Shown: piece after piece, positions 36,451 through 45,631 of the stretch
Layout: every line of letters begins with the position of its first letter
Numbering within the stretch: position 1 is the stretch's first letter
Assembly: GCA_913061075.1 (NCBI GenBank)
Contig: CAJXSK010000002.1
Span: 186,001 to 250,000, forward strand
DNA: 64,000 nt
Direction: 5' to 3'
Source of the DNA: an uncultured Piscirickettsiaceae bacterium
GTDB lineage: Bacteria > Pseudomonadota > Gammaproteobacteria > Methylococcales > Cycloclasticaceae
Notes under the pieces: model-generated
Database searches by the model: none
The model's input: the letters and a program-made list of their open reading frames with translations, nothing else
What the model was told of the DNA's origin: nothing
Program-made: the position numbers and the translations under genes

Positions 36451-38207
36451 TTGCTTTTGTATAAGAAGATGAAAGTAGGGTGTATAAAGGTGGCTTTTTC
36501 TAGCAAACTAATTGGTATTTTATTCAGGTATCCTTCGATCCATATGGGTGTGTTCATTAAATAGGATGATGGGTTTTTTATAATTTTCCCACTAAAACTT
36601 ATTAGTCTACCGTTGTTTAATAACGTTTTTATATTGCCCAAACTTAATAAATCGATATCTTCTTTATAGCGCCCTGTTTTTTTTAGGATTTTAATAAATA
36701 ATTTATGTGGAAGGTAGTGAAGAAAGTAAAGCCTATAGTGCACTTCAAAAGGCCATAAACGATTTGGAGTTGCTAAGTAGAGACCCCCCCCTTTTCTAAG
36801 GACGCGTTTAATTTCTTTGATATGTAATTCTTGATCTTGGACATGTTCGATGACATGGTTTGAAATAACAAAATCAAAGCTATTATCTTGAAAAGGTAGT
36901 GCTTCGTTACAAAGTGAGAAATTAAAATTACTTTTGGACTGCCGTGTGTCAGCAATATCGACGCTGAAAACTGTATTTGTTTCGCCAATATAAGATGATA
37001 TTTCGCCGTTACCTGTTCCTATATCTAAAATAGTTTGATTCTGAACTGGTGATTCAATGTATTCTTGTAAGACGTTGAGAATTTTTTGTGCTTTGTTCTT
37101 GCGATTAGTAGTTGGTGAAAAGCCTGTGCGATGCGTTTTGTCTGGGTTCAAGTTCTTTAAGGTGTCTATATAGTGTTTTGTTATTTTTGGCCATTCGAAA
37201 TTTGTTAGGCAGTATTCTTGTGTATGTTCTTTAATGTTTTTTGATGATGTTTTTAAAAGAGTCTCTTTTTCCAGTATCGTGTTTACATAGTTATTGAAAT
37301 TTAAAGGTTCAATTAACCAACCATTTTTGTTTTCTTGTATTGCATCTTTGATGCCTTCTAAGTCAGAAGAGATGGAAGGCAGGCCACAGATTCCTGCTTC
37401 TAATTGGGTGATTCCAAATCCTTCAATATCGCCTTTGATTGGTATATTTGGTTGTATGAACAAGTCACTATGCATAAATAAACTGTTTTTGAATTGCTCA
37501 TTAACTTCACCTAGTAATGCTACGTTTTTTTGTAAATTAAGCTCGTCGATAAGTAATTGAATTTTTTCTTTATTTGGCCCATCACCGGCAATTAAATAAA
37601 CCATGTTTTTTGGTAGTTTCGTAACAACGTTTGCGACAAACCAGTAAACGCCCTTTCTGTCTATAAGCCGGCCCAAAGATAGCAAGACGAATTTGTTCTT
37701 AATGTTAATAGGTAAGATTTTTAGAAATTCTGTTTTTGATAATGGTTCTAAGCTTGATGGCTCGACACCATTTGGGATGATAGTGATTATTGATGCAGGT
37801 ATTCCTGCCGCTATTGCAATTTCTTGCGTTGAGTGGCTAACCGCGATGAAATGATCAATTCGTTTAAAGAAAAAACGGACCCATAGGTTCTGGTAAACAG
37901 GGTTACCCCAAGTAATATCTAAACCGTGCAAAACACATGTAACTGGTTTGTTAGAAAATAGTTTTATGAACCAGCCAATGATTGCGGTAACTCCATCTCC
38001 AAGTAGAATTTGGTCCGAAGACTTTAATTTAAAAAGCCCTAAAATTATCGCCCAAGGGATAAACAACGGAAGTGCTTTTTTACCATGTTTGTTGATGATT
38101 TTATTGCAAGTTACCAACGTAGACAGGTGGCGCACTAATGCTTCATTCTGGTTTTCGATGCCACCAATTATTGGTGGGTGTGCTCTTGAGATAAAGAGAA
38201 GGTTCAT
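36447..38207 (-). CDS. Glycosyltransferase-methyltransferase fusion
   Basis: A 586-residue two-domain protein. Residues 1-350 are a GT4-type glycosyltransferase: ISRAHPPIIGGIENQNE at the start, VLHGLDITW, IPNGVEP, LSLGRLIDRKG, and EGFGITQLEAGICGLP (262-277). Residues from about 385 form a class I SAM-dependent methyltransferase with motif I ILDIGTGNGE at 393-402, an acidic loop FSVDIAD, and the FDFVISNHVIEHV and VLRKGGGLYLATPN motifs. The protein may add a sugar and then methylate it, or one domain may act on a neighbour's product, for example capping a chain. There is no break in the frame, so the fusion looks real. Confidence 0.87.
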   Translation of the reverse strand: MNLLFISRAHPPIIGGIENQNEALVRHLSTLVTCNKIINKHGKKALPLFIPWAIILGLFKLKSSDQILLGDGVTAIIGWFIKLFSNKPVTCVLHGLDITWGNPVYQNLWVRFFFKRIDHFIAVSHSTQEIAIAAGIPASIITIIPNGVEPSSLEPLSKTEFLKILPINIKNKFVLLSLGRLIDRKGVYWFVANVVTKLPKNMVYLIAGDGPNKEKIQLLIDELNLQKNVALLGEVNEQFKNSLFMHSDLFIQPNIPIKGDIEGFGITQLEAGICGLPSISSDLEGIKDAIQENKNGWLIEPLNFNNYVNTILEKETLLKTSSKNIKEHTQEYCLTNFEWPKITKHYIDTLKNLNPDKTHRTGFSPTTNRKNKAQKILNVLQEYIESPVQNQTILDIGTGNGEISSYIGETNTVFSVDIADTRQSKSNFNFSLCNEALPFQDNSFDFVISNHVIEHVQDQELHIKEIKRVLRKGGGLYLATPNRLWPFEVHYRLYFLHYLPHKLFIKILKKTGRYKEDIDLLSLGNIKTLLNNGRLISFSGKIIKNPSSYLMNTPIWIEGYLNKIPISLLEKATFIHPTFIFLYKSN

Positions 38208-38226
38208 TTGTTGGATAGAAATATTG

Positions 38227-39105
38227 TTACGTATTGTCGTTCTCTGAATTTCGATAATGTAACGATGAAATTTGCTCCGACAATATCCCCATTAAAAAAA
38301 TGAAGATTGAAGATACGTACATTAATAAGCTGCCCTTGCTCAAACCGCCCCATGAAAAATAAGTATGTAAATGGTTTAAAAAGCCGATAAAAAAGAAGAT
38401 TAAACTAACAGGTAAGAATAGGCGCATAGGAGAAAATAAAGCGCCAATTTTTAAGATAATAACAAAAAAACGCAGGCCGTCTTTGGCGAGTTTTATTTTG
38501 CTTTTTCCTTCCCGTTTACCAGCGTGTATGGGGATATAGGCAACAGGTAAAGCCGAGCGAAAAAATGCCATAGTGGAGGTGGTGGGGTATGAAAAACCGT
38601 TGGGCAATAGATAGAGGAATTTTTTAAAGTGTTTTGCTCGAACTGCTCTAAATCCTGACGTTAAGTCTTCAATTTTTTGGCCAGTCATAAATGAGGCTAG
38701 TTTGTTGAAAACGGTGTTTCCAAGAAGTCTTTTTTTAGATGCGTGAGTAGAAGGTTGCCTGGCGCCAACCACCATGTCATACCCTTCATCAAGTTTATCT
38801 AGTAATCGTTGAATATCTTCAGGCCGGTGTTGGCCATCTGCATCCATAAAAACGATGATGTCACCAGTTGCATTACGCGCACCTGTTTTAATGGCTGCTC
38901 CATTGCCTAATGGCTTTGGGTGAGATACAACATTCACCTTGAACTGATGACATATTTCTGCTGACAGATCGGTTGAGCCATCATTAACAACGAGTATTTC
39001 TGCTGTTGGTTGAGCTTCTTTGATAAAAGGGAGTAATTGAATAAGGTTGTCTTCTTCATTTAAGCAAGGCAATACGATGCTTAGAGAAGGTTTTGCAGTT
39101 GCCAT
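38227..39105 (-). CDS. GT2-family polyprenyl-phosphate glycosyltransferase-like protein
   Basis: A 292-residue GT-A enzyme similar to dolichol-/undecaprenyl-phosphate sugar transferases. The N-terminal VLPCLNEEDNL, VVNDGSTD, GNGAAIKTGA and FMDADGQHRPED motifs are typical, with DXD-like DADGQ. Then comes DLTSGFRA and the KREGKSKI motif, followed by two C-terminal membrane helices. It may load a sugar on undecaprenyl phosphate for modification of the surface glycan. It lies 19 bases upstream of the fusion gene and probably shares its transcript. Confidence 0.88.
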   Translation of the reverse strand: MATAKPSLSIVLPCLNEEDNLIQLLPFIKEAQPTAEILVVNDGSTDLSAEICHQFKVNVVSHPKPLGNGAAIKTGARNATGDIIVFMDADGQHRPEDIQRLLDKLDEGYDMVVGARQPSTHASKKRLLGNTVFNKLASFMTGQKIEDLTSGFRAVRAKHFKKFLYLLPNGFSYPTTSTMAFFRSALPVAYIPIHAGKREGKSKIKLAKDGLRFFVIILKIGALFSPMRLFLPVSLIFFFIGFLNHLHTYFSWGGLSKGSLLMYVSSIFIFLMGILSEQISSLHYRNSENDNT

Positions 39106-39121
39106 AGAGTTCTTGTAACGT

Positions 39122-39913
39122 TTAGCTAATTAATTGTTTGATTAATTGTCTCACATTTTCGGGTTCGAAAGGTTTGTCGCATATAGCAGATACGCCAGCT
39201 TGTTGTACAGCCGCTAGTCGGCTATCGTTGTGCTCACTAGTAACCATAATGATAGGAATAGACTGTTGCGAACTTTGTTCCCGTATATAGGCAGACAATT
39301 CTCGGCCATCCATTTCTGGCATGTTGTAATCAGTAACAACAAGATCAAATAGGTTGTTACTTAGAAGCTCTACTGCTTCTAACCCATTTACGGCCTCATC
39401 AATGTTGTCTAACCCCATAGAAGCAAGGGTTCTTTTGATATGTTTTCGTGCTAGAGAGCTGTCATCAACTAATAGAATTTTGATATCATCCACATCGCTT
39501 TCATCCAGTTCCAGCTCTTCCGGGTTTAAATGATGCAGAGTTGTTCTCAATGCTAACGCTAAATCTTTTGCAGAAAATGGCTTGGGCAATATGGCCACCA
39601 CACCTGCTTGGCGTACTGCATCCAGTTGCCTAATGTCTGTCACACTTGATACGAGTAGAAAGCAAATATTGTGCGTAGACTCGTTCTCTCTTATTGTGTG
39701 AAGTAATTCACTGCCAGTCATGTCGCTTAGATAGTAGGCGCTTAAAATTAAGTCTGGAGCGCCTTCATTTATATAACTCAGGGCTTCTTTACCCGTTTTG
39801 CAGGTATCAATTTTATTAATGCCCAAGCTATTAAGCTCTTTTGTTATGATTTTTTGTTGGGTCTGTGATGGCTCAACAATCAGTATATTTAAATCGTTTA
39901 AGTATAAATCCAT
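39122..39913 (-). CDS. Stand-alone protein with two receiver (REC) domains, the first degenerate
   Basis: A 263-residue response-regulator protein with two CheY-like domains and no output domain. Domain 2 (from about 143) is intact: D150 and D151 in the acidic pocket, phospho-acceptor D195 in VVTDYNMPEMDG and K247 in CDKPF. Domain 1 has LIVEPS in place of the acidic pair and A59 where the acceptor Asp should be (ILSAYYLSDMTG), though K111 is kept. Domain 1 thus probably cannot be phosphorylated and may serve in binding. No histidine kinase is adjacent. Partners are unknown; such proteins occur in phosphorelays and twitching control. Confidence 0.88.
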   Translation of the reverse strand: MDLYLNDLNILIVEPSQTQQKIITKELNSLGINKIDTCKTGKEALSYINEGAPDLILSAYYLSDMTGSELLHTIRENESTHNICFLLVSSVTDIRQLDAVRQAGVVAILPKPFSAKDLALALRTTLHHLNPEELELDESDVDDIKILLVDDSSLARKHIKRTLASMGLDNIDEAVNGLEAVELLSNNLFDLVVTDYNMPEMDGRELSAYIREQSSQQSIPIIMVTSEHNDSRLAAVQQAGVSAICDKPFEPENVRQLIKQLIS

Positions 39914-40018
39914 GGTTTCTTCATAGCGATTACATTGCTAGAAGTTTAGTTGAAATCTAATTATTTATTGATAGTTGCCATGATAAAATGTGACCCAACA
40001 TTTTGGGAGCTATAGCGT

Positions 40019-40237
40019 ATGGAAGAAGAGTCGAACGACGGGAAATTATTACCCCCTACCTTTTGGCAAATGGTTGGAAGTACAATGCTGTCTTTTTTAG
40101 GTGTATCTAAAGAGTCTCGCCGGCAACGCGACTTTCAACACGGTAACCCGAGAGTGTTTATTGCCACAGGGTTTATATTGGCTTTTTTATTTATAATGAT
40201 AGTTGTGGGTGTCGTGCAATTGGTATTGCCGGGCTGA
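40019..40237 (+). CDS. DUF2970 family small membrane protein
   Basis: A 72-residue protein with the DUF2970 pattern: MVGSTMLSFLGV near the start, then a charged RRQRDFQHGNP and one membrane helix (FIATGFILAFLFIMIVVGVV) at the end. The function of the family is unknown. It is divergent from the receiver protein and convergent with the flavodoxin-like gene, whose stop codon directly abuts its own. The gene is short but the family match and clean frame make it real. Confidence 0.75.
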   Translation: MEEESNDGKLLPPTFWQMVGSTMLSFLGVSKESRRQRDFQHGNPRVFIATGFILAFLFIMIVVGVVQLVLPG

Positions 40238-40708
40238 TTAAATAATACCGGCATCCAAGCTAGCGGCTAGGGTCATGCCTAACTCTTCACATTGCGTAAT
40301 GAATTCATTTTGGAACTCACCACGACAAGTTAGTGGTTCTTGAACAATTCGCCATTTTAAGCCGGTTAAAATAGTTTTTAGGGCGCGTTTTGTCCCTGTT
40401 CCATCTTGTCCTGCACGGATAATAATTGCGCACGGTAAACCCCGTTTTTCTTCTAAACAGCGGTAATAAATGCGATCAAAGAAATCCTTCATTGCACCGC
40501 TCATATAACCTAAGTTCTCAGGTGTTAGAAGGATAATGGCATCAGCAGATAAAACATCTTCTGGCTCAGTATTTAAAGGAGCGATAACCCGTACGTTTAC
40601 GGAGTCGATATCAGGGTGCCGAGCACCTTTTAATACAGCATCGGCTAACGCCTTTAAATTAGGCGATGGCGTATGTGCGACCAACAATAATGTCTTCTCA
40701 TTAGGCAT
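40238..40708 (-). CDS. Flavodoxin-like / NADPH-dependent FMN reductase family protein
   Basis: A 156-residue flavodoxin-fold protein. The N-terminal LLVAHTPSPN fits the phosphate-binding loop, and IILLTPENLGYMSGAMKDFFDRIYYR is the usual isoalloxazine-side loop plus helix. It is expected to bind FMN and may act as a quinone or flavin reductase; the physiological partner is unknown. It follows valS's end by about 44 bases on the minus strand with no terminator seen, so transcription from valS into it cannot be excluded. Confidence 0.78.
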   Translation of the reverse strand: MPNEKTLLLVAHTPSPNLKALADAVLKGARHPDIDSVNVRVIAPLNTEPEDVLSADAIILLTPENLGYMSGAMKDFFDRIYYRCLEEKRGLPCAIIIRAGQDGTGTKRALKTILTGLKWRIVQEPLTCRGEFQNEFITQCEELGMTLAASLDAGII

Positions 40709-40752
40709 GCTGTTCTCCAGAGTTAAGAGAGTAATTAGCTTACCCCAAAGCG

Positions 40753-43518
40753 TTAGAGAGAAGCTATTTTTTCTTTTTGCTCATTTAAGTTATTTAACTT
40801 TGAAAAAATATCGTTTAGTTTCTCTCTTTCTTTATCTACCACTGCAGCAGGTGCTTTATCTACAAACGAAGCATTAGATAATTTGCCATTGATGCGAGCA
40901 TTTTCTTTATTCAGCCTTTCTATTTCCTTATTAAGGCGCTCTAGTTCAGCTTTTTTATCGATTAAGCCTGCCATAGGAATAAGTACTTGCATGTCGCCAA
41001 CCAAAGCAATGGCCGATTGTGGTGCTTCGTCAGCTGATGCCAACGTTGTTATGGATTCTAAGCGAGCAAGTTTTTCGAGTAATAGTTGGTTGTCACTCAA
41101 CCGGCGTAGGTCTTCATCATCACAATTTTTTAACAGAACAGGTAAGGGCTTGCTCGGGGCAATATCCATTTCCCCACGGATTTTTCGAATACCCATTACA
41201 AAGTCCATAACCCACGCCATTTCATTTTCTGCGTGGTCTGATATTTTGCTTTCATCAGCTGCAGGATAGGGTTGCAACATGATGGTATCACCCGACTTGC
41301 CAGCCATTGGCGCTATTTGTTGCCAAATTTCTTCTGTTATAAATGGCATTATTGGGTGCAATAAACGCAAGACGGTTTCTAAGACACGAACCAGGGTTTG
41401 CCGTGTTCCACGCTTTTGCTCGTTAGTGCTGTGTTCGTTTAACAAAATGGGCTTTGATAATTCTAAATACCAGTCACAGTATTCATTCCATACAAACTCA
41501 TATAATGATTGAGCGGCCATATCAAAACGGTATTTTTCAATCGAATCCTTCACGCTGGTTTCGGTTTTTTGAAGGCGTGAAATAATCCAGAGATCTGGCA
41601 AGCTATAGTCGCAAGCTTCGTTGTTAATGCCAGTGTCTTCGCCTTCAGTATTCATTAGTACGTAGCGTGTTGCGTTCCAAAGCTTATTACAAAAATTTCG
41701 GTTGCCTTCAATTCTGTTTAAGTCAAAGCGAATATCGCGGCCTGTTGAGGCGAGAGATGCAAAGGTAAAGCGTAAAGCGTCTGTGCCAAAAGAAGGGATG
41801 CCATCTGGAAAATGTTTACGCGTGTCCTTTTCAATCTTTGTGGCCATTTTTGGCTGCATTAGCCCTTTGGTGCGCTTGTCGATAAGTGCGTCGAGGGTAA
41901 TGCCATCAATTAAATCGATAGGGTCGAGTACATTGCCTTTTGATTTAGACATCTTCTGGCCTTCTGCGTCACGCACTAAACCATGAATGTAGATTTCTTT
42001 GAACGGTACGTCATCCATGAATTTAAGCCCCATCATGATCATGCGAGCGACCCAGAAGAAGATAATGTCGAAACCGGTAACGAGTACGCTAGTGGGGTAG
42101 AAGGTATCTAATTCAGGCGTTTTATCAGGCCATCCTAGCGTTGAAAAAGGCCAGAGTGCAGAAGAGAACCATGTGTCTAATACGTCTTCATCCTGTTTGA
42201 GGGTTAGGGATTCATCGAGGTTGTTTTTTTCACGAACTTCAGCTTCATTTCTGCCAACATATATGTTGCCTTCTTCGTCATACCAAGCGGGGATTCTATG
42301 CCCCCACCAGATCTGGCGTGAAATGCACCAATCTTGGATATCATTCATCCAGTTGTAATACGTTTTGTCCCAATTTTCTGGTACAAACTTAATTTTGCCA
42401 CTTTTAACAGCTTCAATAGCAGGTTCTGCCAATGGCTTGGCTTTTACAAACCATTGATCAGTGAGTAATGGTTCAATAATAACGCCAGAACGATCGCCGC
42501 GTGGCACCATTAAGGTGTGGTCGTCGACTTTTTCTAATAGACCGAGTTCATTAAGGTCTTTGACGATTTGTTTGCGCGCATCTATACGGTCCATGCCGCG
42601 ATACTTTTCGGGTACGTCATCATTCATGCTGGCATCAACAGTGAAGATATTAATTAACGGCATTTGATGGCGTTGACCAACGTCGTAGTCGTTAAAGTCA
42701 TGCGCGGGTGTGATTTTTACACAACCGGTGCCGAATTCAGGGTCTACGTAGTCGTCGGCAATAATGGGTATTTCACGATCACATAAGGGTAAATTAATGG
42801 TTTTTCCAATCAGGTGTTGATAGCGCTCATCGTTTGGGTGAACAGCAACACAAGCATCGCCTAGCATGGTTTCAGGGCGAGTAGTCGCCACAATCATGTT
42901 GCCACTTCCGTCGCTAAGCGGGTAGCGCATATGCCACATATGGCCTTGTTCTTCTTGGGATATAACTTCAAGATCAGAAACGGCGGTGTGAAGTTTTGGG
43001 TCCCAGTTGACGAGGCGTTTACCACGGTAAATTAAACCTTCTTCGTGTAGTTTAACGAATACTTCGTTAACAGCCTTTGATAAGCCTTCGTCCATGGTAA
43101 AACGCTCGCGAGACCAATCTAGCGATGATCCCATGCGACGTAGTTGTTTTGTGATGGTATTGCCAGATAGTTCTTTCCAGTCCCAAATACGTTCTACAAA
43201 GGCATCGCGACCTAGGTCATGGCGTGTTTTTCCTTCGGCGTTTAATTGGCGCTCTACTACCATTTGGGTGGCGATACCTGCGTGGTCACTACCGGCTTGC
43301 CAAAGCGTGTTATTACCTTGCATACGGTGATAACGCGTTAAAGAGTCCATAATGGTGTCTTGAAACGCGTGCCCCATATGTAAACTACCCGTGACATTTG
43401 GTGGGGGGATCATTATGCAATACGCTGAGTCGCCGCCTTTGGGTTCAAAGTAACCTTGATCTTCCCATTGTTGATACCAACGAGATTCTATGTCGTGCGG
43501 GGCGTATGTCTTTTCCAT
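40753..43518 (-). CDS. valS: ValS, valyl-tRNA synthetase
   Basis: Class I aminoacyl-tRNA synthetase charging tRNA-Val, 921 residues. HIGH-type motif HMGH at 47-50 within [15 protein letters not shown], the editing domain with [11 protein letters not shown] and the tryptophan-rich [12 protein letters not shown] stretch, and the KMSKS motif at 522-526 are all present. The C-terminal end is a coiled-coil arm, typical of ValS. It follows holC on the minus strand, the order pepA-holC-valS being conserved in gammaproteobacteria. A TATAAT box within a palindrome lies about 30 bases before the start. Confidence 0.98.
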   Translation of the reverse strand: MEKTYAPHDIESRWYQQWEDQGYFEPKGGDSAYCIMIPPPNVTGSLHMGHAFQDTIMDSLTRYHRMQGNNTLWQAGSDHAGIATQMVVERQLNAEGKTRHDLGRDAFVERIWDWKELSGNTITKQLRRMGSSLDWSRERFTMDEGLSKAVNEVFVKLHEEGLIYRGKRLVNWDPKLHTAVSDLEVISQEEQGHMWHMRYPLSDGSGNMIVATTRPETMLGDACVAVHPNDERYQHLIGKTINLPLCDREIPIIADDYVDPEFGTGCVKITPAHDFNDYDVGQRHQMPLINIFTVDASMNDDVPEKYRGMDRIDARKQIVKDLNELGLLEKVDDHTLMVPRGDRSGVIIEPLLTDQWFVKAKPLAEPAIEAVKSGKIKFVPENWDKTYYNWMNDIQDWCISRQIWWGHRIPAWYDEEGNIYVGRNEAEVREKNNLDESLTLKQDEDVLDTWFSSALWPFSTLGWPDKTPELDTFYPTSVLVTGFDIIFFWVARMIMMGLKFMDDVPFKEIYIHGLVRDAEGQKMSKSKGNVLDPIDLIDGITLDALIDKRTKGLMQPKMATKIEKDTRKHFPDGIPSFGTDALRFTFASLASTGRDIRFDLNRIEGNRNFCNKLWNATRYVLMNTEGEDTGINNEACDYSLPDLWIISRLQKTETSVKDSIEKYRFDMAAQSLYEFVWNEYCDWYLELSKPILLNEHSTNEQKRGTRQTLVRVLETVLRLLHPIMPFITEEIWQQIAPMAGKSGDTIMLQPYPAADESKISDHAENEMAWVMDFVMGIRKIRGEMDIAPSKPLPVLLKNCDDEDLRRLSDNQLLLEKLARLESITTLASADEAPQSAIALVGDMQVLIPMAGLIDKKAELERLNKEIERLNKENARINGKLSNASFVDKAPAAVVDKEREKLNDIFSKLNNLNEQKEKIASL

Positions 43519-43544
43519 CGTGTTTTAAGTATTAAATTTTAAAG

Positions 43545-43559
43545 GCGCTATTATAGCGC
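43545..43559 (-). promoter_or_regulatory. Palindromic -10-like element upstream of valS
   Basis: The 15-base inverted repeat GCGCTA-TTA-TAGCGC contains, on the minus strand, a perfect TATAAT (43550-43555). It lies 27-41 bases before the valS start. Either it is a valS promoter whose -10 is buried in an operator-like palindrome, or a small RNA hairpin in the holC-valS message. No convincing -35 hexamer is seen at 16-18 bases. Confidence 0.35.
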
Positions 43560-43596
43560 TGTAAAAACTGTTGCAGATAATGCGGAGCATGATTTT

Positions 43597-44019
43597 TTAC
43601 AGTTTATGAGTGTGTAACGGGTATCCACGGCTTTTATAGAATGTATAACGCTCACGTCCGGCTTGTTTTATGCCCTCATCTTGGTTAACCAGTTCTGCAA
43701 ACCGTTCAAAACGGCTAAAGCAGTCTGGGGTATGATGTGCGAGGTTAATAAGCACATCATGGATATCCAACGGGTCACCACTGTGATTGATGTACACAGA
43801 ATTGTTGGCGCACTCAGATGCATTCGCGGTGTGCGGTACGAAGCTGGTTGGGGAAAAAGACCATAACAAATCATCAAGCTGCTTTGTATGTTGCGCAGAT
43901 TCGGTGTGAATGTAGACCCTATGGCCTTGCTTGTTAGCTTTTTGTGCCAAACGGCAGGCATAAACGAATTGCTTATCTAAGCTGGTATCCGGTAAAACGT
44001 AAAAATCAATGCGTGTCAC
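43597..44019 (-). CDS. holC: HolC, DNA polymerase III chi subunit
   Basis: Clamp-loader accessory subunit that links the polymerase III holoenzyme to single-strand-binding protein. The 140-residue protein starts TRIDFYVLPDTS, has the LACRLAQKANKQGHRVYIH-type helix (here CRLAQKANKQGHRVYIH) and the LDDLLWSFSPTSFVPH motif, as well as the closing RERYTFYKSRGYPLHTHKL segment. It lies between pepA and valS as expected. The proteins HolC binds (psi, SSB) are not in this window. Confidence 0.94.
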   Translation of the reverse strand: MTRIDFYVLPDTSLDKQFVYACRLAQKANKQGHRVYIHTESAQHTKQLDDLLWSFSPTSFVPHTANASECANNSVYINHSGDPLDIHDVLINLAHHTPDCFSRFERFAELVNQDEGIKQAGRERYTFYKSRGYPLHTHKL

Positions 44020-44035
44020 GGCAAACGTCTCTTTG

Positions 44036-45523
44036 TTAACAACGGTCCAAAATAAACTGACTTAACATGTGGACAGGCCTGCCTGTGGCGCCTTTTTCGG
44101 CACCTGATTTCCACGCTGTTCCAGCAATATCCAAGTGAGCCCATTTGTAATCTTCAGTGAAACGAGAAAGGAAACAAGCCGCAGTGATGGTTCCAGCAGC
44201 GGGGCCGCCGATATTTGCTAGGTCTGCAAAGTTACTTTTAAGTTGAGGCCGGTATTCATCCCAGAGTGGAAGTTGCCATGCCTTATCATCGGCATTAATA
44301 CCTGCGATCAGAAGTTCGTTGGCCAAGTCCTCATTATTGCCTAATAACCCAGTGGCATGTTTGCCAAGTGCAACAACGCATGCGCCTGTTAGGGTGGCAA
44401 TATCAATGACCACGTCAGGCTTAAATTTTTCAACGTAGGTTAATGCGTCACATAAAATTAAACGCCCCTCAGCATCCGTATTTAAGATTTCAATGGTCAG
44501 ACCTTTCATGCTGGTAACAATGTCGCCGGGTTTGTTGGCATCGCCATCAGGTAGGTTTTCTGAAGAGGGAACAACGCCCACAACATTGATGGGTAAATTG
44601 AGTTCTGCACACATTTTCATTACGCCAAAAACGCTGGCACCACCGCACATATCGTATTTCATTTCGTCCATACCTGACGATGGCTTAATGGAAATGCCAC
44701 CGGCATCAAACGTTAGTCCTTTGCCAACAATAACAATGGGTTTTTGAGATTTAGGGCCGCCTTTATGTTCCATGGTAATGAGTTTTGCGGGCTGACGTGA
44801 GCCACGAGAAACGGACAATAAAGATCCCATGCCGAGTTTTTCCATTTTGGCTTCGTCTAATATGGTGACCTTTAATGATGCATGAGTTTTACCTAGTTTT
44901 TTTGCAGTATCGGCCAAGTAAGTGGGTGTGCAAATATTGCCTGGTAAGTTAGACAATGTTTTTGCCTCGTCTATGCCGTTTGCAATACTGTTTGCAGTTG
45001 AAATTTGATTGGTGATGTTCTTAGCGGATATTGTTTCTGGCGCTAGTAATTGGCACTTTTCTAATACGTTAGCGTCTGGCGCTGACGTGGTTAATGTTTC
45101 ATTGTATTGGTATAAAACTTCGCGTGATGTTAGAACAAGTTGTCGTACCTTCCATGCATCATCTTTACCTGCAACATCAGCGGTTAATAATGCGGAGCAA
45201 ATAGATTTAATGGGTAATGCTTTAATGGCATTAATTGTAGCGCGTGAGGCCTTTTTGAATTGTTCGGGCTGCGTTTTACCTTGTTCACCCAGTCCGACTA
45301 ACAAAACGCGTTTCGTTTTATGGTCTGAAGTCATTTGTAAGAGGAGCGTATTACCGGCTTTTCCAGACGCATCGCCTTGTTTTAAAACAGCGGTTATTTG
45401 TTTACTAATGGTCTTGTCAAACTGGTTGACGATATCAAGTTGTTTACCTTTGCTGTACACCGGTAGGATAAGGCAAGGTGTTGAGAGTTTATCGATTTGA
45501 CCTGTTTTTGAAACGAATTCCAT
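44036..45523 (-). CDS. pepA: PepA, leucyl (cytosol) aminopeptidase
   Basis: M17-family dimetal aminopeptidase, 495 residues. The catalytic C-terminal domain has IVGKGLTFDAGGISIKPSS (metal-binding Asp and Lys), MKYDMCGGASVFG and the family signature NTDAEGRLILCDAL. In E. coli PepA also binds DNA (Xer recombination and carAB regulation); whether it does so here is unknown. The gene starts the minus-strand run pepA-holC-valS and is divergent from lptF with a short shared gap of about 100 bases. Confidence 0.97.
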   Translation of the reverse strand: MEFVSKTGQIDKLSTPCLILPVYSKGKQLDIVNQFDKTISKQITAVLKQGDASGKAGNTLLLQMTSDHKTKRVLLVGLGEQGKTQPEQFKKASRATINAIKALPIKSICSALLTADVAGKDDAWKVRQLVLTSREVLYQYNETLTTSAPDANVLEKCQLLAPETISAKNITNQISTANSIANGIDEAKTLSNLPGNICTPTYLADTAKKLGKTHASLKVTILDEAKMEKLGMGSLLSVSRGSRQPAKLITMEHKGGPKSQKPIVIVGKGLTFDAGGISIKPSSGMDEMKYDMCGGASVFGVMKMCAELNLPINVVGVVPSSENLPDGDANKPGDIVTSMKGLTIEILNTDAEGRLILCDALTYVEKFKPDVVIDIATLTGACVVALGKHATGLLGNNEDLANELLIAGINADDKAWQLPLWDEYRPQLKSNFADLANIGGPAAGTITAACFLSRFTEDYKWAHLDIAGTAWKSGAEKGATGRPVHMLSQFILDRC

Positions 45524-45631
45524 GATGTGACCTCGGTGATTAGTAATGTTTTTGTTTGTTATTTCCGTTAGGATACGAGCTTATATACACAACGAATTTT
45601 AGTGTCTAACTATAAGCGAAATAGCTCCTTG

